Below are positions 54,104 through 63,200 of a stretch of 64,000 bases of DNA, one piece after another. A model generated the notes under the pieces. It ran no database searches, was not told the origin of the DNA, and worked only from the letters and a program-made list of their open reading frames with translations. The position numbers and the translations under genes were made by a program. Numbering within the stretch: the first letter of the stretch is position 1; every line of letters begins with the position of its first letter. The stretch is from Acidobacteriaceae bacterium (lineage in GTDB: Bacteria; Acidobacteriota; Terriglobia; Terriglobales; Acidobacteriaceae), in the NCBI GenBank assembly GCA_003134655.1, contig PLBY01000154.1, forward strand, positions 20,501-84,500, read 5' to 3'.

Positions 54104-54841
54104 ATGGGCTCACTGGCACCAGGCCAACATGCATGGAGCGAGGCGCATCGACCCTACCCTTCCACCTTGCCGGTGCGGACTTATGTGTGGGAGCTGCCGG
54201 TGCGGGTCTCGCACTGGTTCATCGTGCTGTCCATTGGTGTGCTGGCCTTCACCGGTTATTACATGCACGATCCGTTTATTGTGGCCAAGAGCAGCACAAG
54301 TTTTCTGATGGCGAAGATGCGGTTCATTCATCTCGTCGCCGGGTCGGTGTTCATCAATGCGTTTCTGCTGCGCATGTATTGGTTTTTTGTGGGGAATGAC
54401 TGGTCAAGCTGGCAGTCGTTCTGGCCCATCAAGAAACGGCAGTGGCGAGGCATGGGGAACATGGTCGCCTACTACAGCTTCCTCAAGAAAGATCTGGTGC
54501 ACCATGTGGGGCACAACGCGCTGGCAGCGGTGACGTACCTGCTGATGTTCAGCCTCATGCTGATTGAGATCATCACCGGGCTCACACTGTACACGCAGGT
54601 GCGGGGCCGGTGGCTGCTGGGATGGCTCTTCAGCTGGATTCCTGGAGTGATCGATATTCAATACCTGCGGCTGGCGCATTTCTGCATTATGTTCACGTTC
54701 TTCGCGTTCGTGATTCATCATGTGTACAGCGCCGTGTTGGTTTCGTGGGAAGAACGGAACGGGCTGATTGAGAGCATATTCACAGGCTACAAGTTCATCC
54801 CGCGGCACGAGTTGGAAGAGGATTCAGGCCAGGTGAAGTGA
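54104..54841 (+). CDS. hydrogenase cytochrome b subunit
   Basis: 245 residues, AAAGGAGG with 5-base spacing. Four membrane helices in the HyaC/HupC pattern: PVRVSHWFIVLSIGVLAFTG (first haem histidine), RFIHLVAGSVFINAFLLRMY (second), LMFSLMLIEIITGLTLY and FCIMFTFFAFVIHHVYSAV (last ligands). It passes electrons from the small subunit to the quinone pool. Its stop TGA overlaps the next ATG. Confidence 0.93.
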   Translation: MGSLAPGQHAWSEAHRPYPSTLPVRTYVWELPVRVSHWFIVLSIGVLAFTGYYMHDPFIVAKSSTSFLMAKMRFIHLVAGSVFINAFLLRMYWFFVGNDWSSWQSFWPIKKRQWRGMGNMVAYYSFLKKDLVHHVGHNALAAVTYLLMFSLMLIEIITGLTLYTQVRGRWLLGWLFSWIPGVIDIQYLRLAHFCIMFTFFAFVIHHVYSAVLVSWEERNGLIESIFTGYKFIPRHELEEDSGQVK

Positions 54842-55329
54842 TGGAGGCAGTGCCGGGCAAGACCGTGGTGCTGGGGCTGGGGAATGTTCTTCACGCCGAT
54901 GATGGGGCGGGAGCGCAGGCCATCAAGCGACTATGCGAAGATCGGCGAGTGCCGGCGGATGTAAGCCTGGTGGAAGGTGGGACCCTAGGGCTGGAGCTAC
55001 TTTCTTATGTTTGGGATTGTTCGCGCCTGATTGTGATCGATGCGGTCGACGTGGGGGAGGCTCCGGGCACAGTGGTGCGGATGTCGGGAGAGGAATTGAA
55101 TTCCTTGCCCGGCAACAACAGCGTGCACCAACTGGGAGTCTCCGATCTGCTGGTGGCTCTGCGAGTGCTGGCGCAGCGGCAGCCTACAGTTGTGCTGCTG
55201 GGCGTACAGCCTGCCACTACGGATTGGAGCACTGAGTTGTCTCCTGGTGTCGCGGCCGCGATGAATTCCTTGGTGGAGGCAGCGGTGCGGGAGTTGTGCC
55301 AGCAGGGACAGGCAGCGCCCGCCGCATAA
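54841..55329 (+). CDS. hydrogenase maturation protease
   Basis: 162 residues starting at 54841, TGATG overlap with the cytochrome b gene. Motifs: VLGLGNVLHADDGAGAQAIK (nickel-binding D), VEGGTLGLELLSY, IDAVDVG (second nickel-binding D) and NSVHQLGV (H). It removes the C-terminal tail of the large subunit once nickel is inserted. No hyp genes are in the window, so other maturation factors are elsewhere. Confidence 0.93.
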   Translation: MEAVPGKTVVLGLGNVLHADDGAGAQAIKRLCEDRRVPADVSLVEGGTLGLELLSYVWDCSRLIVIDAVDVGEAPGTVVRMSGEELNSLPGNNSVHQLGVSDLLVALRVLAQRQPTVVLLGVQPATTDWSTELSPGVAAAMNSLVEAAVRELCQQGQAAPAA

Positions 55330-55403
55330 GGTCCCTTCAAGTCAATCGGGCGACAGCCCTCGTATCTGCTGAACCACGTAGCCCAAACCAGAGGGCAGGC
55401 ACT

Positions 55404-55610
55404 ATGCGGATGCCTTATCGCACGAAGTTGGCCGGGTGCAGGGAAGGGATGAAGCAGACCCTCGGCTTCTTCCGCTTCGAAACCAAACAGGGCACGCTAA
55501 ACGACGTTGCGGGGATTCTCGCTAGCTGGATCGTCTTCATCCTGGTTTGGACTGCGGTGATTGCCATGCCGCTTGCAATTGTCGCTGTTTTACTCGGGCC
55601 AGCGGAATAG
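55404..55610 (+). CDS. small single-helix membrane protein
   Basis: 68 residues from ATG at 55404 (AGGGCAGG upstream). It has a basic and aromatic N-terminus (MKQTLGFFRFETKQGTLNDV) and one long hydrophobic helix (ILASWIVFILVWTAVIAMPL). No family is recognised. It lies 74 bases after the hydrogenase protease on the same strand and may belong to the same transcript as an assembly or anchor factor (inference). Confidence 0.5.
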   Translation: MRMPYRTKLAGCREGMKQTLGFFRFETKQGTLNDVAGILASWIVFILVWTAVIAMPLAIVAVLLGPAE

Positions 55611-56014
55611 AAGTCGAATCGGGTGATCGCTAGTCAGTCCACGCTCAACCGGAAAATCATTCCGGGCCAGAAGTCGGCTTCGAGGAGATCATGCGTTGAT
55701 CCGTTGATCTCCCCGAAGCCCGTTTATCGGGAACAATGCCGAGGATTCGTTCCGGTTTGCGTCGTTCCTGAAACGGTCTCTGTAAATGGAGAATCCCTGC
55801 ACCGCGACAGCCGGCGTTCGCTTCGACAGCAAGTTTGCGGGTGGCCAAGGAAGATCTCATGCCTCCTAGTGTGTCAGGGAATCGTTGGAGATTCTTGATA
55901 TGATCGCTGAGCCGGCTCCGAGGATAGGAACTCAAGCCCCCGCAGAGGCCTCGACGCAATGAATGGCACGGTTCTCGGTTTGCTGTTTGTTCGACAGCGC
56001 ATCTTTCTTCGCAG
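55611..56014. other. intergenic region with repeat copy
   Basis: 404 bases. It holds the repeat copy at 55667-55740 and a possible start of the next gene: ATG at 55959 reads MNGTVLGLLFV, signal-peptide-like, in a frame one base off from the cytochrome. Confidence 0.45.
55667..55740 (+). repeat. dispersed intergenic inverted repeat, copy 5
   Basis: CCAGAAGTCGGCTTCGAGGA, GATCATGCGTTGATC, then TGATCTCCCCGAAGCCCG. GGCTTCG-(A)GGAGATCA pairs with TGATCTCC-CCGAAGCC, the cleanest hairpin of the family (stem over 15 bp). Confidence 0.7.
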
Positions 56015-56359
56015 ATGGGCAATATGAGCGCTCCGACATTTACGAAGGATGTCGCGCCGATCCTGCAGAAGAACTGCCAAAGCTGCCACCGGCCGGGCGA
56101 GGCTGCCCCGTTCTCAATGCTCACGTACCTGGAGACGCGGCCCTGGACCGGAGCCATGAAACTCGCCGTGAAGCAGAGACTGATGCCGCCATGGTTTGCC
56201 GATCCTCAGGTTGGACATTTCGCGAATGACAGGTCGCTCTCTCAAAAAGAGGTCGACACAATTGTGGCGTGGGTGACCGCCGGCGCGCCCAAGGGCGATC
56301 CCAAAGACGTGCTGCCGGAAAAGAGTGCGAACAGCAAGGCTTCAATCGCGGATCATTGA
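56015..56359 (+). CDS. short cytochrome c domain protein
   Basis: 114 residues with one haem site CQSCH in DVAPILQKNCQSCHRPGEAA, and the conserved continuation PPWFADPQ, SQKEVDTIVAWVTAGAPKGD. This is the N-terminal cytochrome domain of larger acidobacterial secreted oxidases or thioredoxin-like proteins; the usual 300-residue C-terminus is absent and the chain ends after ASIADH. The upstream frame reads AVCSTAHLSSQ, the tail of a signal peptide, while its ATG (55959) is in another frame. So the gene may be damaged at both ends. Confidence 0.7.
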   Translation: MGNMSAPTFTKDVAPILQKNCQSCHRPGEAAPFSMLTYLETRPWTGAMKLAVKQRLMPPWFADPQVGHFANDRSLSQKEVDTIVAWVTAGAPKGDPKDVLPEKSANSKASIADH

Positions 56360-56399
56360 CGCCGAAGGCTGAACATACAGGACCACCGACGACTCCAAT

Positions 56400-57215
56400 A
56401 TGAAGATTGCTCCTCGCGCCTTGATCATCCTCGCCGTGCTCTCTGCATTTTCCACGGCTCAGTCTGGTCCCCCACCAAAGAAACACCTCCTTGTTATCGG
56501 AGAAGAAAAAGGATACCGGCACGACTCCGTGTCCCATGCCATGGCGACCATCGAGCGACTGGGGCGGGAAACCGGGCTGTGGGACACCACACTTCGCACC
56601 GACACCGAGGTACTAACGAAGAAGAAGCTGGAATACAACGCACAGAACTTGAACAACTTCGACGCCGTGCTCTTCTTTACCGGGGGCGACCTCGAAATGA
56701 ATGCCCAACAGAAGGCCGACTTCCTGTCGTTCATCCACGAGGATGGCAAGGGATTCGTTGGCGTGCACAGCGCTGCCATCACTTTCGTGGATTGGCCCGA
56801 ATTTGTGGAGATGGTTGGCGGGACTTACGACGAGCACCCGTGGACCACTTTCGATGCGCCCATCCTCGTGGAGGACCCGGGCTTTCCTGGCATGCAACAA
56901 TTCCCGCATTCTTTTACGTTGCGCGACGAAATTTACCAGATGAAAGACTACTCACGCCAGAAGGTGCGGGTGCTGATGCGGCTCGATGTCAGCAAGCTCG
57001 ACATGAAGAACAAGAATGTCCATCGCACCGACGGCGATTTTGCTGTGACTTGGGCAAAGATGTACGGCAAAGGGCGCGTCTACTACACGACATTAGGTCA
57101 CGTGGAAGCGAACTGGGACAAACCGGAGTTCCAACAAATGATTACAGAGGCCATCAAATGGGCGATGGGATTGCAAAATGCAGATGTGACATCCCGTCCG
57201 CTGCCGGCGAACTAG
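56400..57215 (+). CDS. secreted ThuA-domain protein
   Basis: 271 residues with a signal peptide (ALIILAVLSAFSTAQS). The ThuA fold (glutamine-amidotransferase-like): HLLVIGEEKGYRHDSVSHA, DAVLFFTGGDLEMNAQQK, GFVGVHSAAITFVDWPEF, GGTYDEHPWTTFD and TWAKMYGKGRVYYTTLGHVEANW. Members are linked to trehalose or other sugar use or are structural sugar-binding domains; the reaction is not established. It lies 40 bases after the short cytochrome. Confidence 0.88.
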   Translation: MKIAPRALIILAVLSAFSTAQSGPPPKKHLLVIGEEKGYRHDSVSHAMATIERLGRETGLWDTTLRTDTEVLTKKKLEYNAQNLNNFDAVLFFTGGDLEMNAQQKADFLSFIHEDGKGFVGVHSAAITFVDWPEFVEMVGGTYDEHPWTTFDAPILVEDPGFPGMQQFPHSFTLRDEIYQMKDYSRQKVRVLMRLDVSKLDMKNKNVHRTDGDFAVTWAKMYGKGRVYYTTLGHVEANWDKPEFQQMITEAIKWAMGLQNADVTSRPLPAN

Positions 57216-57459
57216 CCTGGCGAAAGAGCAAGGACTGCGAGGGATTCATTGATTCTGGAAGATGCGATCACAAGAAGAAGTTTTGTGAAGACAGTGGGCG
57301 CCATCATTATTTGGCACGAGGACTAGCGAACGCGGGCTCCGCTCTGCGTACTGACATTTCCGCTCGCGACATTGATAAAATCTGGTTGTCGTAGACTTCC
57401 CACAGGCGCTTTCATTGCGTGCTGATTCCGTCGATGCCCACGAGGCATAATTCGTATTC
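57216..57459. other. short intergenic region
   Basis: No gene or hairpin is evident between the ThuA and CRTAC1 genes. Confidence 0.3.
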
Positions 57460-59130
57460 ATGCGTTATTTCATCGTCATTGTCGCTCTCGGATTGACCGC
57501 TCTGCGGTTGGCCACCGCACCCAATCCTCCAGCCATCCGATTCGAAAACATTACTGCAAAAGCGGGCGTCAACTTCATCACCCGCAATTCGCCGACACCC
57601 AACAAGAATCAGATCGAAACGATGGTCGCAGGAGTGGCGTTGCTCGACTATGACGGCGACGGATGGCTGGATATTTATCTGGTAAACGGAGCAGCAATTC
57701 CTTCCCTGCAGAAGGAGTCGCCGGCTTACTGGAACCGTCTCTATCACAACAATCATGACGGCACGTTCACCGACGTAACCGAGCGCGCCGGACTCGCGGG
57801 GGCGGGCTACGGCATGGGCGTAGCCGTCGGGGACTACGATAACGATGGTCGACCCGACATCTTTGTGGCCAACGTAACCGGCAACCAGCTTTTCCACAAC
57901 AATGGCGACGGCACGTTTAGCGATGTAACCGCAAAGGCAGGTCTCGCTGGCGCCGAGATGAATGGCAAAAAGATGTGGTCCGTTGGCGCAGGCTGGTTCG
58001 ACTACAACAACGACGGCAAGCTGGATTTGTTTGTGGTCAACTACTGCGTTTGGGAGGTGAACAAGGATCCCTACTGTCACGTGAAGGGTGGAGTTCGCGG
58101 TTACTGCCATCCTAAGCTTTACGCGTCGCTGCACAACTCCCTGTTCCGCAACAATGGGGATGGCACATTCACGGATGTCTCCCAAGAAACGGGAATCTCG
58201 TCGCACATGGGCAAAGGGATGAGCGTATCGTTTGCCGACTACGACGGCGATGGCTTCCTCGACGCGTTCGTCGCCAACGATACAACGCCGGGTTTCCTCT
58301 TTCACAATTTGGGGGGAAAGAAGTTTGAAGAAGTCGGCATGCAAGCGGGGGTCGCTTATGCTCCCGATGGCGTGGCCCTATCGGGAATGGGCTCTGACTT
58401 TAAGGATGTCAACAACGACGGCCGCCCCGACATATGGTACACCGCCGTGGAACACGAGACCTTTCCACTGCTCATCAATCAAGGCAATGGGGAATTCGAC
58501 GATCTCACCCATGCGAGCGGACTGGAGGCCACCAAGGATATGTCCGGCTGGGGGAATGGCATCTTTGACTTCGACAATGACGGGTGGAAAGACCTGTTCG
58601 TCGCGCGCGCCAATGTGCTCGATAACATCAGCGAACTGGGCAATCGCAAATATCCCGAACCCAATTCCCTGTTTCGCAATCTGGGCAACGGGAAGTTCGC
58701 TGAAATTGGCCCGTCAGCCGGACCAGACTTTCAGGAAGAGGCAGCACATCGTGGTGTCGCTTTTGGGGACCTTTTTAATGACGGCCGCATTGACGCGGTA
58801 GTCACCGTTCTTGGCGGGCCGGTTGAAATTCTGCGCAACATCTCCGAAACCGGCAATCACTGGATTCTCCTCAAGCTCGTGGGAACAAAAAGCAATCGGA
58901 TGGGCATCGGGGCGCAAATTCACATTACCACCGAAGATGGCGCTTCCCAATGGAACGAGGTAACAACGGCAGTCGGATACACTGCGTCCAGCGACAGCCG
59001 AGTACACTTCGGTCTGGGCAAGAACCGGCTCATCAAGGACGTGGAAATTCGCTGGCCGAGCGGTATTAAACAGGTTCTGCACCAGGTTGCCGCCGATCAG
59101 ATTCTAACGGTCGAAGAACCCCCGCGTTGA
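57460..59130 (+). CDS. CRTAC1-like FG-GAP/ASPIC-UnbV protein
   Basis: 556 residues with a signal peptide. Repeated calcium-type FG-GAP/VCBS motifs, D-x-D-x-D-G-x-x-D: DYDGDGWLDIYLVN, DYDNDGRPDIFVAN, DYNNDGKLDLFVVN, DYDGDGFLDAFVAN, DVNNDGRPDIWYTA, DFDNDGWKDLFVAR, LFNDGRIDAVV, forming a seven-bladed propeller. The C-terminal ASPIC/UnbV domain reads NHWILLKLVGTKSNRMGIGA, VGYTASSDSRVHFGLG, VEIRWPSGIKQVL. Secreted; function unknown, often co-occurring with TPR genes in Acidobacteria, as here. Confidence 0.92.
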   Translation: MRYFIVIVALGLTALRLATAPNPPAIRFENITAKAGVNFITRNSPTPNKNQIETMVAGVALLDYDGDGWLDIYLVNGAAIPSLQKESPAYWNRLYHNNHDGTFTDVTERAGLAGAGYGMGVAVGDYDNDGRPDIFVANVTGNQLFHNNGDGTFSDVTAKAGLAGAEMNGKKMWSVGAGWFDYNNDGKLDLFVVNYCVWEVNKDPYCHVKGGVRGYCHPKLYASLHNSLFRNNGDGTFTDVSQETGISSHMGKGMSVSFADYDGDGFLDAFVANDTTPGFLFHNLGGKKFEEVGMQAGVAYAPDGVALSGMGSDFKDVNNDGRPDIWYTAVEHETFPLLINQGNGEFDDLTHASGLEATKDMSGWGNGIFDFDNDGWKDLFVARANVLDNISELGNRKYPEPNSLFRNLGNGKFAEIGPSAGPDFQEEAAHRGVAFGDLFNDGRIDAVVTVLGGPVEILRNISETGNHWILLKLVGTKSNRMGIGAQIHITTEDGASQWNEVTTAVGYTASSDSRVHFGLGKNRLIKDVEIRWPSGIKQVLHQVAADQILTVEEPPR

Positions 59131-59157
59131 TTCAGCTTCGAGATGTGTCGGATGCGA

Positions 59158-60111
59158 CTATTCCGGTTTCTCGGTTCCGCCTTCGGAGCGCAGCTTCTCA
59201 TGAATGGCAAACTCCTTCTGCGCCTCATCTTTGTGTCCGGATCTCTGGAGTGCGGTACCCAGCGAGTTGTGGACCTCCGGATTCGCGGGCATCAGACGCT
59301 CCGCGGTCCGTAATGGCGGGATTGCATCCTCGTATTTCTTGAGATTCACCAGGCAATACCCCCACCCCAGGTACGCCTCCGCAAGATTTGGGTCGAGTCT
59401 GACTGCCTGGGTATAGCGCGAGATCGCCTCATCCCACTTTTGATCACGCCGGTCAAGCTCCCCCAAAATGTAGATGGCTCCGGCGTTGTTCGGGTCAATC
59501 TGGATCTCTTTCAGGAATTCCTGCTTCGCCCGTTCTGTCGCGTCTGGCCCGGCATCCGGTCGCGACAGAAGGAGCCTTCCGAGCAGAAAGTGGATACCCG
59601 GAGTATTGGGTTCCTTCTGAATCATCCATTCATATTCGAACTGCGCCGGCTCCCACTTTCCCTGCATTTCGAGAGCCTCAGCGTTGAGCTTATGAGCGGC
59701 AAAAGATTGAGGAGCCGTCCGGCCAAGATCTTGCGCCGTTCTTGTTGAAAGATCCGAATAGGCATGAACTACGACGAAAAGAACGTCGGGGTCTAGCGGG
59801 AACTGTTTATGCAGGAAGCGGACAAAGTCCAGCGTCGAGTCGCGATCGTCCAATTCCAAAGAACAGCGCACGCCCACCACGCCAATCTCCTTTTTGATAG
59901 CGGAGGGAACTTGGCTGGCCATCGCACGCTTAAGTGCCGAAATACTCTCGCGGCAGCGTCCTTGCTCAGCCAGGGTGAGCGCCTTCTCAGGTGATATAGC
60001 AGACGCAGGCGCCGAAGCGGCTTTCGGCTGCTGGCCCAATGTGATCAAGGCGGACCACAAATAGCCAGCCAACAATACGATGAGGGCTCTCTTCCGGCGG
60101 AATGTGCACAT
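59158..60111 (-). CDS. secreted TPR protein
   Basis: 317 residues from ATG at 60111; the longer open frame to 60198 encodes the terminator hairpin of the next gene as MMMQALIPPASFF and is rejected. Signal peptide (ALIVLLAGYLWSALITLG). Five to six tetratricopeptide repeats: ALTLAEQGRCRESISALKRA, AAHKLNAEALEMQGKWEPAQ, PGIHFLLGRLLLSRPDAG, GAIYILGELDRRDQKWDEAI, AEAYLGWGYCLVNLKKYEDA, PEVHNSLGTALQRSGHKDEA. It ends convergently with the CRTAC1 gene. A protein-interaction role is likely; no enzyme domain. Confidence 0.85.
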   Translation of the reverse strand: MCTFRRKRALIVLLAGYLWSALITLGQQPKAASAPASAISPEKALTLAEQGRCRESISALKRAMASQVPSAIKKEIGVVGVRCSLELDDRDSTLDFVRFLHKQFPLDPDVLFVVVHAYSDLSTRTAQDLGRTAPQSFAAHKLNAEALEMQGKWEPAQFEYEWMIQKEPNTPGIHFLLGRLLLSRPDAGPDATERAKQEFLKEIQIDPNNAGAIYILGELDRRDQKWDEAISRYTQAVRLDPNLAEAYLGWGYCLVNLKKYEDAIPPLRTAERLMPANPEVHNSLGTALQRSGHKDEAQKEFAIHEKLRSEGGTEKPE

Positions 60112-60165
60112 CTTGAATAGAGTTGGCGAGGCTACCCCTTCGCGAAAATCACGCACAAAGAAAAA

Positions 60166-60194
60166 TGATGCAGGCGGGATGAGCGCCTGCATCA
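60166..60194 (-). terminator. rho-independent terminator of the TonB receptor
   Basis: TGATGCAGGCG (60166-60176) pairs perfectly with CGCCTGCATCA (60184-60194); loop GGATGAG. On the minus strand the stem is followed by TTTTTCTTTG. It stops transcription 20-50 bases beyond the receptor stop codon and before the TPR gene. Confidence 0.9.
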
Positions 60195-60213
60195 TCATTA
60201 TACGTTTCCAACT

Positions 60214-63200
60214 TCAATAGTAGAGTTTCAACGCCAACTGAATGTTTCTTGGGGGTTGGGCGCCGGTGATCTGCCCCATTGTGGATCCCAACCCCATATT
60301 CGGTGCGTTGAGTTGGACGTGGTTGAAGGCATTCACGAAGTCGGTTCGGAACTGCAAGCGGAACCGCTCAGTGATCGGGAAGTCCTTATGCAAACTGAGG
60401 TCGACGTCACTGTAGTGAGGCGAACGCAGGTTTGAGAGTTGCGGCGAGCAATTGCCGAAGGTTCCAACTGACGGATTGGTGAACTGCCCGGTATTGTTGA
60501 ACCACTGCCGACCTATTCCCGGTATAAACGTGTTCACAATCGACGGAACGCCACTGCAGTCTGCACGCGCTCCACGACCGAATGTACCCGACTCATCCTG
60601 GGCTCCGTACACCGGCATCGGCCAACCCGTGCGCCAGGAAATGATGGGGCTAACCTGCCAGTTTCCAATGACTCCATTGACCACCGCATTGGCGTTCTTG
60701 CCTAACATCTTGCCGCGGCCAAAAGGTAGGTCGTAAATCGCGTAGGCTGAAACGACGTGAGTGGCGTCGTAGTAGCACGGAGCGTACTCTGATTTCTGGT
60801 CGTAGACGTTCTGCCAGTATGCCGAGGCACTCAGAGCATTGTTCCACGCGCCGTAATAACCAGTGCTATCGGACATGCACTTTGAGAGCGTATAGGCGAC
60901 TTGATACTGCAAACCGTGAGTCATCTGCTTCTGCACCACCGCCTGCAATGAGTTGTATCTCATGGTGCCATTGGATTTGGTGCCTGAAATGGTCGCGCCC
61001 GGGCCACCATTGCCCAACGCGGAGTAAAGAGCTGGATTCGCTGCGAAATACGGGCTGGGTGCTGTACAGGGCGGAGTAGCGCAAGACGAATTCGGCAACA
61101 GCACTCTCTGCGCATAGTCGAATGGCACCATCAAGTGAGTTCCCCGCTGCCCTACATATCCGACTTGAACGGTGGTATTACCGGCGAATTGGTGCTGGAC
61201 AGTGATGTTCCACTCGTCCGCGACCGCAGGCTGCACCTTGGGGTCCCAGACTCGGAGCAAATCACCTGCATAACAGGCGTACGCAGGCGCATCGCACGAG
61301 GCCGAGCCGGCGCTGCCGACGATTCCATCGGTCGCATTCGTCGAAGGTAGTGCAAGACCGCTATAGTTTGCGTTGATTTCCGCCGGAGTAAACGGTGGAT
61401 TCAGCGTCAAGCGCAAGTTTGTGCCAGTTCCCTCCATGTACGACGAAATGGTGAAAGCTCCACGGATTACGGTGTGGTCGCCCAGTACCGAGGGAGTCCA
61501 CGCGAAACCGATGCGCGGCTGGAAATCTTTGCCCCCATAGGTTCCGTTGTAGAGGGCCTTGCTGGCCCCGTTCTGTCCGGCAAGATCAATATTGCCGGTT
61601 GCGAAATTGTAGTTGGCTTGCTGGTTCTTGGCTTCGACCCACGGGGAATGTGCATCGTAGCGCAGCCCAAGATTCCACGTTAAGCGAGGTGTGACCTGCC
61701 ATGTGTCTTGAGCGTAGATGCCAATGACGTTGCTGGTCTGTTGCCAAGTCTGGCCCGTACTCACACCACGACCATATTGATAATCGAGGCCGAGGAAGAA
61801 ATCGGCACCACCATCGCCTGTATTCGATACCGGGCTCGTGGCGCTTGCGTTCGTGAACTGTCCGTTGAAGTCCATGAGACCCAGTTCGCCGTTGTTACCG
61901 GCATAGAACGTCTTGATGATCTGACGCCACCATTGACCGCCAAATTTGAAGTTATGCCGGCCGTGCGTCCAGCTCACCGCATCCTCGAGCTGCCATACAT
62001 GGTCATCGAAGCTCTGGGTTTGCTCTGCGGCGCCAAGGTTGCTGAGGGCCGAATTGCTGAAGTTGATGGCAAGCAAGCCAGGAAGACTTCCGGGGTTGCC
62101 ATTGCCGATGCCCAGCGTGTTGCCGAACTGCCCTACGCCGGATGCAAACGAATTACCGCTGTTCAGGGTGATATGGCTCCAGCCAATGCGGGCATCGTTT
62201 AACAGATTGTTTCCGATCGTGCGACTCCAATCGCCCACCGTGTTGTAAATCGGCGTCGTCGAATAGGTATTGGACAGCAATGCCTGGGAACTAATCGCTG
62301 GATTGTCCTGGTAAGCCCGGGTGAAGCGATAGGAGATATTGTCCTTTTGGGTCGCTTTAAAGTCTATTTTCAGATCGCCCTGCACCACATTTTGGGCCGA
62401 GGTGGTCGTATTGACTGCATTGTTTTGCAGTTGGCTGTTGACGGGAGTCGGATACAGGCTCGAGCCAAACAGCGCGCTCGCCACCGGGCTCATCATGACG
62501 CTAGGAATAACGTTGTTCGGAAAGGGCTGCCGCGTCGTGGCAGCGGGCGAAGAAGGAGTGCACGGAGCGCTAAAAGATTGGCACGGATTGTATAACTGAA
62601 CTGGGAGAGCGCTAAAGTCGCCGCCACGCTCAGCGGCGGTAAACACCGTGTTGAAACTCGACGAGCTTGGAAAATCGAATCGCTGATCTTGAAAGTCAGC
62701 GAAGAAGAAGAGCTTGTTCCTGATGATCGGTCCGCCAAAAGTGCCGCCGAACATGTTCCAGCGCAGTTTGGCCTTGGGAAGCGCTGGGTACACCAGATTG
62801 TTCGACCAGCTGTTGGCATTCAGAACGTCATTGCGGAAAAACTCCCAAATATCGCCATGGTATTTGTTCGTGCCCGATTTGATGACGGCGTTCACAATTC
62901 CGCCTTCGAAATTGCCGAACTCTGCCGGGGCGTTGCTCGTGATGAGGTTGAACTCCTCGATCGCATCGGGAGCCGGCGTGTAGCCGAGCAAATTGTCCGA
63001 TACCTGGTTGTTGTCCATGCCGTCGAGCAGGAAGTTGTTCGCCTGCTCGCGGTTGCCGTTGATGAGGGGACGGCCACCGTATCCGCCAGTATTGTTTCCG
63101 TTATTGAAACTGCTGGGATCGGTCGATACCGCGCCTGGCGCAAGCAAGGTCAACTGGACATAGTTGCGGGAGGCAAGCGGCATATTGTCGTTAGTTGCAG

